Origin: Candidatus Gribaldobacteria bacterium
Lineage (GTDB): Bacteria; Patescibacteriota; Minisyncoccia; Minisyncoccales; CG1-02-41-26
Direction of reading: 5' to 3'
Assembly (NCBI GenBank): GCA_026396775.1
Contig: JAPLWD010000033.1
Span: forward strand, 4,182 to 11,355
Length of the DNA stretch: 7,174 nucleotides
Position numbers and translations under genes: made by a program. The first letter of the stretch is position 1, and every line of letters begins with the position of its first letter. The notes beneath the pieces were generated by a model that did no database searches, was not told where the DNA came from, and saw only the letters and a program-made list of their open reading frames with translations. This document shows positions 5,927-7,174 of the stretch, piece by piece.

Positions 5927-6650
5927 AACTGCCTTTTCTCCAAACGGAAGCCTGAAAAACTTAATTCGGGTCTGGGATAATACTCAAGGCAATGCGCCTA
6001 TAACAGAGGCTTTAAATAAAACACAGTATTTTGAAACAATTGAAAAACAATATACCACTCTTAAGCAGGATATCCAAAAACAAACATCCGTTCCAAACTG
6101 TCAGTATATTATGGATTCAACCCAAGAAGGGCATAAGGTTTTGAATGAGCTAGAAGAATTTGTGAACAATGAAGCAAAACGCCAAGAGGTAATGCAACAC
6201 AAGAATAATTCAGATTCTCAACAATACTCTTTTAGGCTTGATCGAGAGCATACCCGAGGCTCTGGGGAGATGAACATACACTTAGACTACAACATACTGA
6301 CACGCGATAAGTTTACCAATTTAGCTAGCTTAGAAAAATATGTGGCTTTAGAAAACGCCAAAATTCAAGAAAAAATGGAGGTAGAAAATCAAAGAGTTGA
6401 ATTGCAAGTCGGTATTAATTGGGAAAATCAAAAAGTAGAGCAAATGCCAACCGAAGCTATTAGGGCTGGCTATAGAATCGAACAAGAGCAAGAGGTAACT
6501 GAAAAGATAAGTTCTGCTTTGACCAGTTTAGAAATAAAAACTTTAGATAAAGGCAATGAGCTAGTTAGAATTTTACGAACCAGAGTTGGATCTCCTTTGG
6601 AATTTACTTTACCCGAAGACCCTAGAGGTACTGAAACCAAGGCAGAATAG
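5916..6650 (+). CDS. Hypothetical protein, second frame of a possibly split gene
   Basis: From the ATG at 5916 the product has 244 residues, starting MPIETAFSPNGSLKNLIR. An alternative TTG at 5871 would add 15 residues that merely re-read the end of the preceding gene, so I prefer 5916. The sequence is hydrophilic and Glu/Gln/Lys-rich, with a helical region (about 25-100), a less charged patch around YSFRLDREHTRGSGEMNIHL (about 118-137), a helix-forming segment (about 150-185), and a Pro-containing end (PLEFTLPEDPRG). I recognise no domain. It overlaps the upstream frame by 11 nt, which could be ordinary translational coupling or the result of a one-base indel in the T7 run. Its TAG (6648-6650) is again followed by an out-of-frame continuation that lacks a start codon. 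Confidence 0.6.
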   Translation: MPIETAFSPNGSLKNLIRVWDNTQGNAPITEALNKTQYFETIEKQYTTLKQDIQKQTSVPNCQYIMDSTQEGHKVLNELEEFVNNEAKRQEVMQHKNNSDSQQYSFRLDREHTRGSGEMNIHLDYNILTRDKFTNLASLEKYVALENAKIQEKMEVENQRVELQVGINWENQKVEQMPTEAIRAGYRIEQEQEVTEKISSALTSLEIKTLDKGNELVRILRTRVGSPLEFTLPEDPRGTETKAE

Positions 6651-6745
6651 ATCAACTAAATGACAACAAAACAGACATATTAGATCTCTTAAAGCCATTA
6701 AAAAAACAACAAGAAGATTTAGATTTAAAGTTCGGAAACATCAAT

Positions 6746-7006
6746 GTGGCTTTTACAAATTTAATGGAAGTTTTAAGTAAAAATTTAAACAATAACCGGC
6801 TAGAATCTTTGCTAAAACAAGAATCAGCCTTTGATGAACCCTTAAAAATTGATAATTTGATCAAAAAACTTAAAAATTTAACTGAATCCTTGAAAAATCA
6901 AAAACTGTCCGGAAAAGAAAGCCAGATTTATGAAGACTATAAAGAATCTGAATCGATCAAAAAATACTTGCAATCAAAGCTTTCTAAACTTCCTAGACAA
7001 AGCTAA
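6746..7006 (+). CDS. Helical hypothetical protein, third frame of a possibly split gene
   Basis: A GTG at 6746 gives 86 residues, but the frame is open from 6635 and its upstream part (DQLNDNKTDILDLLKPLKKQ...) looks equally coding: amphipathic, with Leu at heptad-like spacing. No ATG, GTG or TTG occurs between 6635 and 6745 in this frame, so the GTG is probably just the first Val-coding GTG in a broken gene. The product is a charged, Leu/Lys-rich helical protein (NLIKKLKNLTESLKNQKL) ending KLSKLPRQS. It shares the reading frame of the gene that starts at 4925, and the distance from 4925 to this TAA is exactly 694 codons. I therefore favour it being the C-terminal part of that gene. As an independent gene it would be unidentified. 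Confidence 0.5.
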   Translation: MAFTNLMEVLSKNLNNNRLESLLKQESAFDEPLKIDNLIKKLKNLTESLKNQKLSGKESQIYEDYKESESIKKYLQSKLSKLPRQS

Positions 7007-7010
7007 CACA

Positions 7011-7029
7011 GTAGGGGACAGACCCCTGC
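7011..7029. repeat. GGGG/CCCC hairpin between convergent genes
   Basis: AGGGG (7013-7017) and CCCCT (7023-7027) enclose the 5-nt loop ACAGA; the stem extends by a T-G wobble and a G-C pair to 7011/7029. No T-run follows on either strand, so it is a poor intrinsic terminator. The motif GGGGACAGACCCC (minus strand GGGGTCTGTCCCC) resembles short repeats that I recall near REP-associated (Y1-type) transposase genes. It lies 4 nt after the stop of the plus-strand gene and 12 nt beyond the stop of the minus-strand gene. Confidence 0.5.
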
Positions 7030-7041
7030 GATCAGTATTTT

Positions 7042-7174
7042 CTAATCAACATATGCGTGTGAAATGAAAGAAGTGAATTCAATCATTTCTTGAGGTAAAT
7101 GTTTAAAGTTTTTAAATAATTCTTCTTTAGATTTTTGCATTTTTTCAGCGAAATCATTATCGCTCATTGCGTAA
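7042..7174 (-). CDS. Unidentified minus-strand gene, 3' end or complete small ORF
   Basis: On the minus strand an open frame enters at the window edge and ends at TAG (7044-7042). The visible part is 43 residues, including MSDNDFAEKMQKSKEELFKN and ending FISHAYVD. An ATG at 7167-7165 could start a 41-residue protein, but the two codons before it are also open, so it may be an internal Met of a larger gene. The residues are charged and helix-forming, without a recognisable motif. The GGGG/CCCC hairpin beyond its stop raises the possibility of a transposase or repeat-associated gene, though nothing in the peptide itself shows this. It runs convergently to the preceding plus-strand genes. Confidence 0.4.
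   Translation of the reverse strand, partial: YAMSDNDFAEKMQKSKEELFKNFKHLPQEMIEFTSFISHAYVD

Noticed and set aside
5506..5943. 145-codon minus-strand ORF
   Set aside because: It is antisense to the Lys/Glu-rich coiled-coil gene; its Ser/Phe/Leu-rich sequence is typical of a mirror frame of charged helical coding DNA.
6652..6864. 70-codon minus-strand ORF
   Set aside because: It is antisense to the coding-like plus-strand frame at 6635-7006 and has no supporting motif or promoter.
1..7174. CRISPR array, riboswitch or phage module
   Set aside because: No regularly spaced direct repeats, no recognisable aptamer in the short leaders, and no phage structural, integrase or replication gene was seen.

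Overview
The window is AT-rich bacterial DNA using the standard code (TAA, TAG and TGA all act as stops). The protein set suggests a member of the Candidate Phyla Radiation / Patescibacteria: short, tightly packed membrane proteins of unknown function in front of a membrane-anchored Clp-type AAA+ protein, and no recognisable Shine-Dalgarno sequence before any start. This placement comes from memory of such gene sets, not from a search.

Layout. At the left edge (1-175, minus strand) is the 5' end of a small gene interrupted by an in-frame TAA; the frame stays open to the window edge. Its promoter overlaps, back to back, the promoter of a tRNA-Val(CAC) at 290-363. From 436 to 4760 four co-directional units form one apparent operon with gaps of only 2-6 nt: a 120-aa protein with two membrane segments, a 132-aa membrane protein, a two-domain Clp/HSP100 ATPase with an N-terminal membrane anchor, and a 352-aa anchored protein that probably lies outside the membrane and may have a LolA/LppX-like fold. 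The Clp gene is broken near 2483, inside the first AAA+ domain, so it now reads as two frames (1208-2488 and 2509-3699). Its first ATPase domain has a degenerate Walker A, no Walker B glutamate and no arginine finger. The second domain is complete.

A 112-bp REP/MITE-like palindromic element (4762-4873) begins one base after the stop of the fourth gene. After it come three overlapping or adjacent frames (4925-5926, 5916-6650, 6635/6746-7006) that encode highly charged helical and coiled-coil sequence. The first and third are in the same frame, and the distance from first start to last stop is exactly 694 codons. One extra base at a T7 run and one missing base near 6640 would therefore explain the whole set as a single 693-residue gene. 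At the right edge are a small GGGG/CCCC hairpin and the 3' end of an unidentified minus-strand gene.

Main message: the operon looks like a membrane-tethered AAA+ unfoldase module with uncharacterised membrane and extracytoplasmic partners. Four separate reading-frame lesions in 7 kb mean either active gene decay or an error-prone assembly, and read-level data are needed to tell which.
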